64,000 bases of DNA, from NCBI RefSeq assembly GCF_000006405.1, contig NW_003215631.1:7999-71998 (forward strand), given 5' to 3'. Of the stretch, positions 23,294 to 35,076 are shown in pieces; position 1 is the stretch's first letter; each line of letters opens with the position of its first letter. This DNA comes from Perkinsus marinus ATCC 50983 (lineage: Eukaryota; Perkinsozoa; Perkinsida; Perkinsidae). A model generated the notes under the pieces. It made no database searches, had not been told where the DNA came from, and worked only from the letters and a program-made list of their open reading frames with translations. The position numbers and the translations under genes were made by a program.

Positions 23294-23525
23294 CTTGTTA
23301 ATGACTCTGTTTGTTGACCAATCACTCTGTTTGTTGTACAACTCAAGTGATTAACAAGCAGTTCTTGACTTGACTTCTTGACGTATGATCAATACGGTAA
23401 TCACAAAGCATACGCTAGAGTAGGAAGGAAGAGAAGTATCACAAGAATCTTAGCGTTTGATAGCTCATAACTATATCTGAGCCTTGATAAGGTTTCAGTC
23501 TGAAACACTAGTTAGTTAGTGACAA

Positions 23526-23970
23526 ATGCTTATATTACTAATTTGCCTGAGAAAAGATACTTATTACAATACAATATTTCCTCAAAACCAGAATGGCCTG
23601 ATCGATTTAGCTATTGATTGCGTGGATTGCCAATTCGGGTATGTTAAATGCTCCGTGCTGGTGATATCTTCGATAATCATGGAGTTTCTTGCACAGAATC
23701 AACCACAATATCTACGATATCCTTACCACACCGACGCATCAGTCGAAGAAAATGACGCTAGCGACCTCACCCAGTATAGGCCACTCCGTGTTGATCAAGA
23801 TTCCATCACCGATTATACGGTGGAAACTTGCAGAACACACATCACCGATGATACTTGCGACACATGAGATCTCCCTTGTCAGCCACGTCTTGTTCCCACA
23901 TCGCGCGCGTTTATTCTCGACCTGCAACTCTCTAGTCCTACTCTCTTGTGTCTTGCCTATCGCTGGTTAG
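23526..23970 (+). CDS. unrecognised two-exon gene, weak
   Basis: The ATG at 23526 opens MLILLICLRKDTYYNTIFPQ. A possible GTATGT...CACAG intron (about 23639-23697) leads into either of two open frames. One of them ends with a hydrophobic stretch (CNSLVLLSCVLPIAG) before a stop at 23970. No family is recognised and the reading is uncertain. Confidence 0.3.
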
Positions 23971-24427
23971 CGATCAACCTTGCGGGATTGTGATAGCACT
24001 GTCCGCTCATTCTGGCATCATTTATATTTATGCAAATGATGAATGAGGTTGAACTGTATTCAACGGTTAAGATAGCCAACTCTGTCTGACGTGTCACATG
24101 TCCCAGTTGCGTTTCTGTAGTGCGTTCCACTAGCTTGGTAACCAATTCGCTCTCCTTCTATCGGACATCGGTTATCCGATATCGTATCATCTCTGACTCC
24201 TGCTTGTATTTTCTCGAATCGTTAATATCCTCGCAGCCACGTAACAATAGCGGCTCCATGACTCCATTTGAGCTCGTTATTGCTATGAGATAATATGCGG
24301 TGTGGGTCTGACGACTACTGATCCCTACTAGTAACCTTGACTCAAACCTCCAAGTCGCAGAAAAAGTGACAAAACCCGAATGAGTTTATTGGTTTCGGAT
24401 CTTGATTAGATCTTCGTGCAAGCCGCG

Positions 24428-25153
24428 TATGCCTGCTGTTGGGTTTTGTAAGCTTTGCTGCGGAAACCAGGACGACCCTATGATAACTCGGAACAAAACA
24501 TTTACTGAAATGACAACCGACAATTTATACTTCAACCCGGTTTCGCGCTGCATCAGGCTCGCACATTTCGTGGTGCTCGATGACTCTGAAAATCATCATG
24601 AGGATGCCAATAATTTAGATGAGCAGTACCTTCGTGCAATACATCTGCTGTTGATTATCGGTAAGAAATACCAGCAAACACCTAGAATTGAGGTGTCTAA
24701 GCAACAATGGGAACGGGAGATTACCGAGGAGCACCCCAAAACTGCATCCTAGAATTATCTGCAACACCGAGTGGTCATTGAGTTGTGCCCTGCTCCACGG
24801 AACAGGGAGGAAGACGATGAGAATGATCAACGCATACCTGGGAAAAAGCCGTACCTGCTCGAAAACCTCGCTTAGAATACCAGGACCAGGCGCATACCAT
24901 TCTGGACAAACTAATATTGTTGAATTCCACTGTCCTCCACCTCAACGCTAAATCGCTTGATTCCAGGCTACCGCAACGCAGTAAAAGCAATACCATGATA
25001 GCCGTGGACATCAAAGCATGTCCAGATGGCATTCCACACCTGCAGCAGTATTCACGGGACCTCAAATACCGATGCTCACGTTATGTGGCACGATCCTCTC
25101 GGACGTCCCATCGCCGCAATTCTCTTTGCGATATTCTGCACGGCCCACGATGA
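24428..25153 (+). CDS. unrecognised plus-strand gene
   Basis: A first open segment (MPAVGFCKLCCGNQDDPM...) runs to about 24750 with helical, charged sequence such as DDSENHHEDANNLDEQYLRA. It contains C..CC near the start, a possible metal or lipid site. A second frame reads RVVIELCPAPRNREEDDEND and a third, 24870-25153, reads YQDQAHTILDKLILLNSTVL and VDIKACPDGIPHLQQYSRDL to a stop. The joins need short introns that I could not place with confidence. No family is recognised. Confidence 0.4.
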
Positions 25154-25210
25154 GAAAAAAAGTACCACTAACTGAAGTCAGGCCCATATGAAGCTTGAGA
25201 TGTGATATCG

Positions 25211-25570
25211 TTATCTCACTTCGAACCATAACTTGCTACGCTTCACTAATGCCGCACCAACAGCGAAGACCAGGAAAGCAAACAAGACGCTAGAATAGAC
25301 TGAAGGCAGCAGCATCACACTTCGAGTTTCTAGGACACTGTTCATCACATGCTGCAATATAGTCCGCCGGTACTGGACTATTCGGCCATGTGAATGATGA
25401 GAATGGCAAAGTGATGACCTTGCCGTAGGGACAATTGTCTGGGCCTGATAACACCATGGTGCATCGCGAATGGAATGTCGTCGGTTGTCGTCCTCACCTA
25501 GAACAATCGCCCAATCAGGGACACATGCTGCTCGATTTATATTGGTTGGAGAATCCCACACTATGCTAGA
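25211..25570 (-). CDS. cysteine-rich extracellular-type domain fragment
   Basis: On the minus strand an exon reading INRAACVPDWAIVLG is joined through a 54-nt intron to PDNCPYGKVITLPFSFTWP. It continues PADYIAACDEQCPRNSKCDA. The cysteine spacing resembles small secreted or PAN/apple-like domains, but the match is not strong enough to name a family. Two endings are possible. A 53-nt intron would give FTSYGSK and a stop. A continuous alternate frame would instead end in a hydrophobic tail (YSSVLFAFLVFAVGAALV) before the stop at 25211. Upstream exons are not resolved. Confidence 0.45.
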   Translation of the reverse strand, partial: SSIVWDSPTNINRAACVPDWAIVLGEDDNRRHSIRDAPWCYQAQTIVPTARSSLCHSHHSHGRIVQYRRTILQHVMNSVLETRSVMLLPSVYSSVLFAFLVFAVGAALVKRSKLWFEVR

Positions 25571-25749
25571 TGAAAAATTAATTGACAGGCATCAACTGAG
25601 AAGCAAGTATGATCACATAAAGCACACAACTGAGAAACCTTCCACAGCACACTGTAAGAGCTACACACTCTAGAGCATAAACTGGTAGTCACAACGCAAA
25701 TCATAGAAATAAAATGTGATGGGAAAACGTCAGACACCTCACTGCTCTC

Positions 25750-26687
25750 GTCCCAACCATCAGCATGATATAGATATTCCTCTATGATGATCTCGACGGG
25801 CCGCCATCAGCTTCGTTCACTGAAACTATTCCGCTGGATCGTCCAAGTATCTCTCGACTGGCGGCACGCCCTCCAAGGCAAGTCAGGCATGCCATTCCAG
25901 GTGGCTTACGATTTTCGGAACCGCCGCGCGGAGGGGCTGACTACAATATCACTTCTCGAGACTCCCGACTGAGAGTCTACTGCTAGAGCATGCCGCAATG
26001 AGGTCATACCACCTCTGAGTCGATCAAGCCTCCTGATAACTAGTATCGAGTCCGAGACCGGCTGAGATCTCGGAGATTCAACTATGGACTCGTGGGATGC
26101 GGCTAACGGTTACCAATCGCTGCAAGTGCTGGCGGAACATTCCATCACATTAACTGATGAACATCACATTGGGTGCTGACGGAACGATTGATACCAACTT
26201 CTTCAAGATCCGAGGAACCACATGAGAGACGATCAGAAAGTTGTTCAGTACCCGAACGGGACCGAGAGAACCGTCTAACAAACACAACGAACACATCGAT
26301 AGCATCGATAGTCCGATTTTCTACCTGAGCAGCATTCCCATGCTGCCTTCCCCGTTTGCTTCGTTATCACACTTAGACAGGAAATCAGCGGCTCGGTTGA
26401 TGTACGCATCAGCTGACGATGACGTCCTAATACCATGTCGATCTATCGTCTCTCCCCTGTGCGCAACACATTAGCGGAGCGAAAGCGGATACCCGCGAGA
26501 TGACGTTGTGATAGTCAAGTAACAAGGATAACAAGAGTACAGTTCAGACGTAGTCCGGTATGACTGAGAAAGCTATACAGCGAAGTGGAAGCTGCAAATA
26601 GGAGCTCAATAATACAAAACGGTAATAACGATTCTGATTCGGCTAGTATCTGACACGGATTAGGAGCTTGTCTGGACGGTGATGATG
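25750..26687. other. possible retroelement remnant, otherwise unassigned
   Basis: A minus-strand frame near 26480-26330 reads ETIDRHGIRTSSSADAYINR and AADFLSKCDNEANGEG. INRAADFLSK recalls the end of a retroelement RNase H domain (typically N.ADFLSR), but the match is short. Both strands are open here. No other pol motif was found nearby, so this is only a suggestion. From 26500 to 26687 I see nothing. Confidence 0.25.
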
Positions 26688-29313
26688 CTAATTCTTGAAG
26701 AGCTCCTCCAGCGCTGACATGTTGACGCGATTGCTCAGCGATCGAGCTTTCTTTGACAGAGCCATTTGAGTCGCCTCCAACGCCGAGTCCGCTGGTCCCA
26801 TGGCTGAGAGTAGAAAACTATTCGGAGGTTCACTCTACTCTGCCTTACGAGCCGAATGGATCGGACGCTTCCTAGGTTTGTAAGTCCCATTCCGTTTAGC
26901 TTCATCCTCGGCCCTCCTCTTCGCTTTCCGCTGCTCATCTCTTATAGCCCATTCCATTAGGTAGGGCTTGTTCCACTGATGCCAGATGGCCGATTTTGCC
27001 TCTGACTCCTCTGGCGTCAGAAGGTACCTAACCACAAAATGAGTCCCTCAATCCGAGCACCAGAATAGACGCTCTGTCCCTTCCTGTCACTAATACCCTT
27101 CAATTTCGGAGTCGCTGACATCAGATATAGACTCCTCATCTTCCTCCAGTGGCCGCTTATTCTGCTTAGCGTCCTCTTCCAGCAAGCTGCTTGGATCCGC
27201 GTCTTCGCTAGCTGCAGCAGTCCTTCCCGCCACTGTATCCAACTTCGCGATGAGTTCACCATCGGTCTCAACACCCGAAGAAGATGTTGACCGTAGAGCA
27301 TTGTACAGCTCATCCACTAAAAGGTACGTGATATTAACGACTTGTGCGGCGGAGTTCGCTACATGCTCACATGCACGTGATCAATTCGACTACTATCCGA
27401 GCATACCTACTTTCTTATCGACAAGCATGGTTTTTGATGAACATGCACTTATTTCTCGAGTACTGCTCATAACTTCTGTAAGATTCCCCCTAGACACCGT
27501 CCCGGGGACGGCGCCCCATGCCCCAGATGTACTACATTCTGGCAGCTCTCCCTCAGTCGTGCCCTCCGCGGGATCGCTACTGCTGCTACTGCTCGGGTTC
27601 GCCTGGCTGGACCCTGCTTCGTTATGATCCATATCGGTGAGTTGAGGATGTTGAACTTCTGGCTCTCCATTTTCGAGGCTCTTCTGAGTCCCCAGAGGCT
27701 TCACTGGAATAATCTGAAGGCATCACATCTGCCAAACATGATATTTTCACACGACAAAGGCTGAGCCTCTGGAAGAAAACTCACGATTTTAGACTCATCC
27801 TTCAGTGGTAGCCCAAGCAGCTTCATCTTCTCCTCCTTGATCCTGTTGCGCATCTGAGTGATGAGGTCAGGTGTCCAGCTAAGAATAGGGACACAATCAG
27901 ATATTACCAAGCTCGGTGGTAAACTAGTAGTGGCGCGAGCCTCCTCGGGCAAAGCCATCTGCAGCTGGCCATGGGCACCGGCTTCCTGGACAGAGTCCCC
28001 ACCAGGTAACGTACCATCAGCTGGGTCAGGAGCGTTCTCCAGCGACTTGAACTGCTCCGTCGTTAACGCAGCGGTCGGAGTGTGCTTCAGCTCGTAACTA
28101 TCAAAGTGAAGCAAATCATTCCCAAGAATACTGCCATGTCCCAGTTATCACAGTCGTCTTTTCAGAGTAACTGCTCCTATCCGAACAACTCCAGCAACTG
28201 AGTTTGCAGTGACATCCTCAACTCCATGATAACGAGCTGCGATTAGGAGCGCTGCGCCACAAAGGCCAGTTGGACGGCGACCAGTACCTTTCAAGGGAAA
28301 CATTTATCTCCGGCGGATAGCGGAGTACTATAATACATATCCAGTCTCGGCTCATGAGCTGTATGAGTCGAATAGCGGTATGCACAACTTGATTCTGTTT
28401 ATCACCAAGTCCCAGATGACTGGAAAACCTCTCCATGAACATGGACGGGTCTATGACCTGCCGATGCGATGTGAGCACCTTAATATATATGTATATCATT
28501 TACTGGAATATCCAAAACCTTGTCGAGACTAAGCAGCCGTACGAGCTTCATGTACCTTGCAAGAACTGCTATGCAAGAACCCTTCTCCATTAACGTTACT
28601 CGTGAGACCGAATACATGGAAAGTTATATCGAGTACTACATCTGTCCGATCTCCCTGACACTGATATGGAGGACATCGCTGAAGTCAATGAGAAGATAAG
28701 GTGTCCGATCACGACGGCATACGATATATCTAAGACGTAGACTTCAACTAAGGTACATCTCTGTAGATACTTACAGGCAAGCAGCAGCAACAACCGACGT
28801 CTTCCGGCCAGCGGTAAAGTTTCGTTGAGCAGCCAAGGAAAACAGTCGTTTGGCTTCATCCATCGTACTCGTGGGGAGCTCTAGCCGATTACCAATCCAT
28901 TCAATCTAATCATGAGCAAGGTTAACGCAGAAAACAAAGGTAAATTCCTCACTCTGGTAGAACCTCTCTGGAGGGTCAACAGTCTCGAGTTCTCACTCGA
29001 GTACCTGACCATAACAGTCTAGAACGACTACTCCAAGCTCACGTGATTACCCTCCTCTGCGACCACCCCCACCCAGCCATGGGACGGATTGCCCATTAAC
29101 GCCCGTCCGGTCACCACTTTGAGTGAAGCTCAGCTCACAGACGACTCTGTTCTCTTCGAGCACCTCACCACACCCCAGACACACTGTTTGTCCCGTCCGG
29201 GAATCCGTCCTGAATGAGAGCAAAAGAGAGTAACAAATCGACACCATTACATTACACCCACATTACTCTGAGTCTAACGATCCGCAATGAGGGCAGCCTG
29301 CTGTTGTTGCCAT
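26688..29313 (-). CDS. BRF1: TFIIIB subunit BRF1
   Basis: BRF1 links TBP to RNA polymerase III promoters. The ATG at 29313 opens MATTAGCPHCGSLDSE. A 57-nt intron (29210-29266) joins it to GQTVCLGCGEVLEENRVV, completing the CxxC...CxxC zinc ribbon. The two cyclin-like repeats follow: DEAKRLFSLAAQRNFTAGRK and SVVAAACL, then VIDPSMFMERFSSHLGLGD, TAIRLIQLMSRDWI and GRRPTGLCGAALLIAAR, all close to known BRF1 blocks. The C-terminal homology block reads YLLTPEESEAKSAIWHQWNK and NGTYKPRKRPIHSA. A GTAAGG donor then leads to DSALEATQMALSKKARSLSN and a stop at 26688. The region between is acidic and Ser-rich. Cytosol to nucleus; acts in tRNA and 5S gene transcription. Confidence 0.92.
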
Positions 29314-29339
29314 AGTTCAAGTAGAGGCTAGAAAGAAGA

Positions 29340-30787
29340 CAGTACTGTGAGCTCGAATCAAGTGCACATTGCCAGGAGCGCATGATATTCCTTGTCGTCA
29401 AGCACTACCACACCCTCACGGATTCCTCAAATCCTTCGCTCAAACCGTTTCACATTTTCATCGAACGGCTTCTCTCATGTGTGGCGCAACATATTCCGAG
29501 TTGTTGCTCCTCTTCACACCATCGGAGATAGTGACACTTCTGGAAAACTCTAATTTACTTTTCCACACCATGCAATCCCTACTCAGACTGCCATCCCACT
29601 AACGCAACCGCGATATATAAAGAAGTGATCCATCTCGGGCTACTCCTCTTCAAGTGACCGGCTTCTGCCTGTTTCGATTGTGTCATGACTCCCACACTTA
29701 TGACCAACCGCCAAGGCGTGTCATCTATTCTGTGCGTACTCCGTAGAAAAAAGTTGCCACACAGACGAGAACTGATTGGACCTAGGTCGCCACAATATCT
29801 CATGCTACCGATATCAGTCGACTCAGTTAAGGACAACGGAGAGGTCACCCGGTAAGGCAAACGCATGGATCAGGCCTGGCTCACACCCTCCCGGGAGTAC
29901 AGTGGCCACACTGCTCAAATTCTACCGAATCAATCCCACTGCGTACTACAGAATGCGGATACTGAACTCGTCGGTCTTTCCGCCTCCCTCGCAACCAATC
30001 TATGGCACTCAACGTTTCTACCGAGCCGGTGGCTCAGATCCTATGTGCTACCGATACAAGAACGCTCGAGCGGCCTATGAATCCGACTCCGATAAACGGA
30101 TAACCTTGAATCGGACAGGAGATAAAAGAACCAGGTGCATGAAGAGCGACGCCAGTCTCATTTTCCGTACAACCTTCTTTTGCAGAAGCTCAAGGACTTC
30201 ATCACATATAACAGCGTTCGTTGAGTCCATTGTTCATATGAAACCCAAACAATCTTCCAAGCATCTAAACCTCTGAGCTTTCCGGCTACCCATAACGCAG
30301 AACGTTTCAAGCAAAAGAAGATCGAACGAGACCTGTCGTACGAGAATAGTATCCAACAGTTGACAATGTGGAGAGCGGGATGGGAGCAAGTATCACTCTT
30401 CTACGACTTAATCCACCTCCAGACCTTCCAAGACAAGTTCACAGTCTAATCACGTGTACAGTACGGGGTATCGACACTGCCCAAGCATCTATGAACTCTC
30501 TATGAAACTATGGATCAGTGGAAGTCGCGTCGAGTATAGAGAAAATAACAAGAGAAGTACAAGGGAACTCAGAATCGTAGTAGCGACTCCCAACGAGCAG
30601 TGATAGGGATCGTTAAAATTCTACCAGTTTTTCTACCAATACTAACCTTGGCTGGTGGTATCGGATTACTACTCAGTAAAGTGATTTATAGGTAGAAGAT
30701 AAGCAGCAGTTTATCCGCATATACACCGGTTAGCTCCCATGCTGAAGGAGAATCCAATATCAATACACATGAAAGTAACACCGAGCG
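29340..30787. other. unassigned; possible minus-strand gene start at 30230
   Basis: The minus strand from 30230 opens MDSTNAVICDEVLELLQKKV followed by a basic and hydrophobic stretch and a GTTATC donor. The plus strand is open over 29776-30276 as well, but without an ATG at its start. Neither shows a family motif. No repeat or RNA gene was recognised from 30280 to 30780. Confidence 0.3.
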
Positions 30788-31642
30788 TCACACTCCTACC
30801 TTCTTCTTAGATCCTGGAGGAGCTGGAACTCTAGGGGCTGGTCGATTCTTGCTTGATGCTGGGATTGGTAGCTCAACACCGGTAGAAATTGGGTCCCCCA
30901 ACTTAGCCAAACGCACCTGATGATGATAAATGTCCACAACAAGACTTCTCTGAAGACGAGTAGAAATCATGCCTACGACCAGGTACTACCAGTTTGTCGA
31001 TATTAGCGCGGCACTTCGGACAGCATGCTCCACCAACGGCCTCGTTGCTTGCGATATGGAGGGCGCAAGGCTCACATAGACCGCCATGACAGCATGGCAG
31101 AGTTACCTGGACCAAGCAGGAGCATTACTATAATTCCGACAAGGAAAACACTACAATGTCTCCGGGATTATCCAAGCAGACTGCGCACGGTGGTATTGTG
31201 TTGTCATCAGGTCCGCTCGGCTGAGGATACGTTCTTCCATTGTTAATGTCGGGTAGCGCGAAAACTGTCGAACTGTGCCTCAGTAGGCGTATCTGATACC
31301 GTCTTAACTATTAACCCTGAGGGAGAAAGAAATGTACCTCGTTATTTGGAGTCGGTTCAACGGTGCTCAGCCTTCGCTCACCATTACCATATCGATGGAT
31401 TCTATTAACTGACCGACACGTACCACATACAAATACATTAGCATTGTACCTGTGGAGGAATGTACACTGCTCAAGAAACTCTTTACCCATCGACCGCCCT
31501 ACCCGACTGGATTGAGCTGATGGCAGACATTGCATGCTGTCGTGTCACCACCGACTGGCTGATCGACCACAGGCACCGAGTTGACGTTCTTCTTCCGTTT
31601 AAACTTCCCGCACAGAGGCCCGCATGAAAGTTTACTTCCCAT
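30788..31642 (-). CDS. N-myristoylation-signal zinc-ribbon and RING protein
   Basis: This is a probable membrane-tethered E3 ubiquitin ligase. The ATG at 31642 gives MGSKLSCGPLCGKFKRKK: Gly2 with Ser6 fits N-myristoylation, Cys7/Cys11 could be palmitoylated, and a basic patch follows. Exon 1 ends CNVCHQLNPVG and joins through a 48-nt intron to YNANVFVCGTCRSVNRIHR, making a C..C/C..C zinc ribbon. A 45-nt intron leads to IRLLRHSSTVFALPDINN. The RING begins PPCAVCLDNPGDIV and continues across a 46-nt intron as TLPCCHGGLCEPCALHIAS and CCPKCRANIDKL, with C3HC4-like spacing. The end is proline-rich (NRPAPRVPAPPGSKKK). RING plus lipid anchor recalls MGRN1-type ligases, but the zinc ribbon placed before the RING is unusual. 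Confidence 0.78.
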
Positions 31643-31953
31643 CGGTTACGAACAACTAAGACAACTACAAGAATAGAGGTAGGCAAGAGAAATCCTTGTA
31701 GATGTAACTCGTCTGCGGGGGAGATATTAGCGAGCACGCAAGTACATAGGTCATCCTGGGTGAATCATCTCTTTTCTACAGCGATATTTCGAGACCCCAT
31801 GATAGTATCACTTCTCCCCTTCTTGGGCCATGCTCAATGCTGTGCGACACGAAGGACCGATGAACACGAAGCAAAGAATCAGTACGAACAGAGCAATCGT
31901 GCACAAGTGTAGTGGCGATATCGCAAGATTTCTCAAGTGCTCAAGATTTTTTT
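31643..31953. other. upstream region of the RING gene
   Basis: No gene supported. The minus-strand frame continuing upstream of 31642 encodes a hydrophobic run but lacks an ATG in frame with the RING exons. Confidence 0.3.
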
Positions 31954-32105
31954 AAAACCCGGAACCCGTGACCTGTGACCCGTGACCTGACCCGTGACCT
32001 GTAACCCTTCTAACCCGTGACCTGTGACCCGTGACCTGTAACCCTTCTAACCCGTGACCTGTAACCCGTGACCTGTAACCCGTGACATGTAACCCTTGTA
32101 ACCTA
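31954..32105. repeat. minisatellite of ACCCGTGACCTGTA units
   Basis: About ten units of CCCGTGACCTGT with TAA, G or CTTCTAA joins run head to tail. A higher-order unit ending TAACCCTTC occurs twice. The units read (ACCCGTGACCTGT) on this strand. A T-run (TTTTTTT) lies just before the array. Confidence 0.95.
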
Positions 32106-32952
32106 TGTCCAATGACTCCGCGCCAGTTGCGCGCGCCAGACTACAACTGGCCAAAGCTAACAGAATTACTTAAAGAGGGATTAGCAGTATCTGAGCAGGG
32201 ATTGAGGGTATGCCTCTTACAGACATCTTGCTGGGTGATTCTCAGTAGGCCACAAACAGTACAAACACAAATGATGACTTCGATACCGCGTAGTTGCGGA
32301 GCGAGTAAAGCGAGCAGACTTCTACTATAAGCTTTTTCTGTGAGTTTGTTCGTCCGTTCAAATCACTTCTCTACGATTCTACCAGCTGAGCTCTCCAGGC
32401 ACTTACCATAAGCTGGAGCGTAATACATGAACCTTGCGGAAACTACGGAAATGCACTCATTCACACCATGCATCGTGTCTTGGTGAAGACTGTGGTGCGG
32501 TCTCGCTATCTGGAAACGTAGAACGTTCGGAAAGATATCCGTGTCTGGAATCGAACCCGCTGCCATCACGAACAATCTGAGCTCCGTTCATTCGGTTAGC
32601 GCATGATGAATGGATATCCAAGTCCAAGAGCCAACTCGAGCGTATCTACTCCAACTTGCACCTCTGGAGGGATTCTCAAATACTGCCGATTGAAAGGGAA
32701 CAGAATCGGTATCAGGCGTAGGTAGCATGCCAGGGACTTGCTGATGCATTTTTGCTCGTCCTTCGTATCAATGTGGTACCTTCTGTTCGATCATCTCGTT
32801 TGAGTCATTCGCGTCTAACGACCCGATATAATATATCATTCTCAAATCGAGATTCTCGATCCGGCCCAGCCAAGTGTACAGTTCATTAACAAAACAGTCT
32901 ACAGTGTGAAACGTGGTAATCAAACTCATCAGAATCATTGAGGTAGGTTAAT
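32106..32952. other. unassigned; tRNA-like fragments on both strands
   Basis: No protein gene is supported. The minus strand shows GAGCTCAGCTGGTAGA near 32395 (like a tRNA D arm) and GGGTTCGATTCC near 32550 (like a T arm). They lie in the wrong order for one tRNA, and no cloverleaf forms. GGATATC also occurs in inverted form at about 32535 and 32613. A plus-strand open frame at 32082-32330 starts inside the minisatellite and has no motif. Confidence 0.35.
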
Positions 32953-33486
32953 TTATGCGGAATGATGGCTCGACGCGGTGGGTAGGACCGGCCTGGTACA
33001 AAGGGGGCAAATGCTCGAGTGTTGTCTGAGCCATTCTGAAAAGGAGAAGATAATCCTTCGAACTCGGCGGTTCTGTGACTCACCATTGACACAGTCGTCA
33101 TGATACACGTGCTTGCATGGTAAGATTTGACATAAGTCTGTTTCCTTGAAGTAAGCCAAGCATATAGCACAGCTGAGAAAAAATGTCTCGTGAATAAGGC
33201 TTAACGCCCCTACCTCTGTTCGTTACGACAATCAGAAGGTACCTTGTCATATGACGAAAGTCGCGACTCTCGTTGTCTTCTTAACTCCTCCATCCCAACG
33301 GCGCTATATCAATGATGACCTTCAATATCGTAGGCTATAGACTTACTTATGTTCTACGGTCTTGCGAAATTCTCTCAAGTGATTCATCCCTGCATTTCTA
33401 ACAGCACGTCGCGCAGCGAACCACACCATCCTGAAAGAACTACCGCTTGAATACAGTAACCTATCAATCATGGAAGTGGCAACCAT
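32953..33486 (-). CDS. RING-H2 zinc-finger protein
   Basis: This is a probable E3 ubiquitin ligase of about 130 residues. An in-frame stop precedes the ATG at 33486 (MVATSMIDRLLYSSGS). Exon 1 ends HLREFRKTVEH and joins through a GTAAGT intron to AVGMEELRRQRESRLSSYD. A third exon starts SCAICLAYFKETDLCQILPC, continues KHVYHDDCVN, and joins through a 47-nt intron (GTGAGT...TTCAG) to EWLRQHSSICPLCTRPVLP. The metal ligands C2-H2-C2 with C..C, C.H, H..C and C..C are all present. No transmembrane segment is seen, so it may act in the cytosol. The stop is at 32953. Confidence 0.82.
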
Positions 33487-33636
33487 TCACAGAGCATTCA
33501 CACGGCCTCTCACTACTGTATTCCCCTTGAAAACCTTGAGATCACGCAGCTACGGGTGGAGAACTACAAATGCCATCCACAATCACATGTAGAAAGATAG
33601 CTCATCTATAACTCTCCAAAGCAGATAAGTCCTCAA

Positions 33637-34671
33637 GATGGTTTCGACTACTTCAGCCCAAGAAGTTTCCGGCCCAATGCTGAACCTACGACAGTTATCC
33701 GCCATCTGCATACGCTGAGAGTAGATTTGGACTCACCAGATACAAATGGCGAACAGTCCAACATGAGGAGCCCGCCGGAGAGCAATTTTCCATAAAGGAG
33801 ATCGTGGCCTGAAGGGGATAATTTGGGATGAAACGGAGGAGTAACGCCAATCCACAGAACCACGCATGATTGGAACGCGAATCATCGAGCTATTCGATGA
33901 TGACAACCACCTCGTGACATGATAAATACCTACTCTCTAGCATCTCCCTCCATCCCGAGATCCAGAACGATAATCATCATAGAAGTAGCAGAAGAGCTGA
34001 CAGTAGGTGAGGATGTATTGAGCGTCTAGATTCTATGCTTAGCGAATCCCTAGTAGCGATTATTCATAACTTTTCCCAGGAAGCGATCCGGAAGGTTGTG
34101 GTGGTAATCCCCAACATCACCAAGGTTGTTATGAATCCCCCACGAGAGGGATTTTCCCTTTTAAATTCCAGTGACGTCCCTCTAACATGGACGCTTCCTC
34201 AGATACGATACCCCCAATATGTAGAATTCGCTGTGCGTCATCATCCACATGAACCAATCATCGTGCCACGTCAGCGGGTGGATGAGAGCCGCCTCTAGAT
34301 GCAAGGGAGGATGTTACAGCTACTTGCAATATCTCCGTTGAGCCATAATCGGCTACACGCAGAACCGTCGATGACAGATAGGTCCGAGAGGAGTAATTCT
34401 TGAAGTGGAATTCGAGTTCGAAGATATCCAAAATGAAAATGTTGAACTCCGATACACACTCGCACTGCCGAATCTCAGCGAGTAAAGCTGGAGGTACGTG
34501 CAGCTCGATCTCAGACCCAACGGGGAGGTCACCAAGATCGTGTTACTACAGATTACATGTATCGCCAGTCTGCCGGATCAACTAGTGATAGCCTCTACCC
34601 ATTACCCGAAAATTGTCGACACCAAGCGCAACAATGAGCCCCAACCACGAACAAAACTACGACCACTCTAG
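33637..34671 (+). CDS. unrecognised plus-strand gene, beta-rich segments
   Basis: Several plus-strand segments are good coding frames. 33640-33790 reads DGFDYFSPRSFRPNAEPTTV then HLHTLRVDLDSPDTNGEQSN. 34060-34290 reads RKVVVVIPNITKVVMNPPRE, then DVPLTWTLPQIRYPQYVEFA. 34380-34470 reads GPRGVILEVEFEFEDIQNEN then ELRYTLALPNLSE. 34500-34670 reads LDLRPNGEVTKIVLLQIT. The strand-rich pattern suggests a beta-sandwich, and the middle segment vaguely recalls mu-homology domains of coat proteins. I do not assign it. Exon joins are unresolved. Confidence 0.4.
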
Positions 34672-35076
34672 CAACAAATGACGATGCGCCACATACTCAT
34701 CAGCGACAAGACATGTAAAGGGCTGTGTACTCAGTGATATCATGAACGTTTTCACTAGAGAAATTACCCAGATTATCGGCAGAATGCTGTGATTCTCAGT
34801 GATGGCCGATCTTTTCGGCAGGATCTAGTCTGTAGAGATGCGGTTCCGCCTTCCTGGCCAAGTGCCATTGCTTGTCAACAAAGAACTGTTCACTCTTCAG
34901 CTGAGCCGCTGGAGCAGGAAGCTAATAGCAACACGGAAATAATTCGAGTCAAAGAGAGACCCTTACTACCCCAGTAGTTACTCCACGCAAGTGGCCGAGT
35001 GTTATCGCCATATGGATGATATCTGGACGCCGATACCTGCACTAACACGGTCACTGCTGTCACACGATGATGAGGC

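Noticed and set aside
27250-27627. Plus-strand open frame opposite BRF1
   Set aside because: It is a shadow of the acidic, Ser-rich linker of BRF1 and has no motif.
31954-32105. Telomere or subtelomere repeat
   Set aside because: TAACCC words occur only as joins between CCCGTGACCTGT units, and ordinary genes lie on both sides.
32340-32620. Possible tRNA gene on the minus strand
   Set aside because: The D-arm-like word lies downstream of the T-arm-like word, the wrong order, and no cloverleaf forms.
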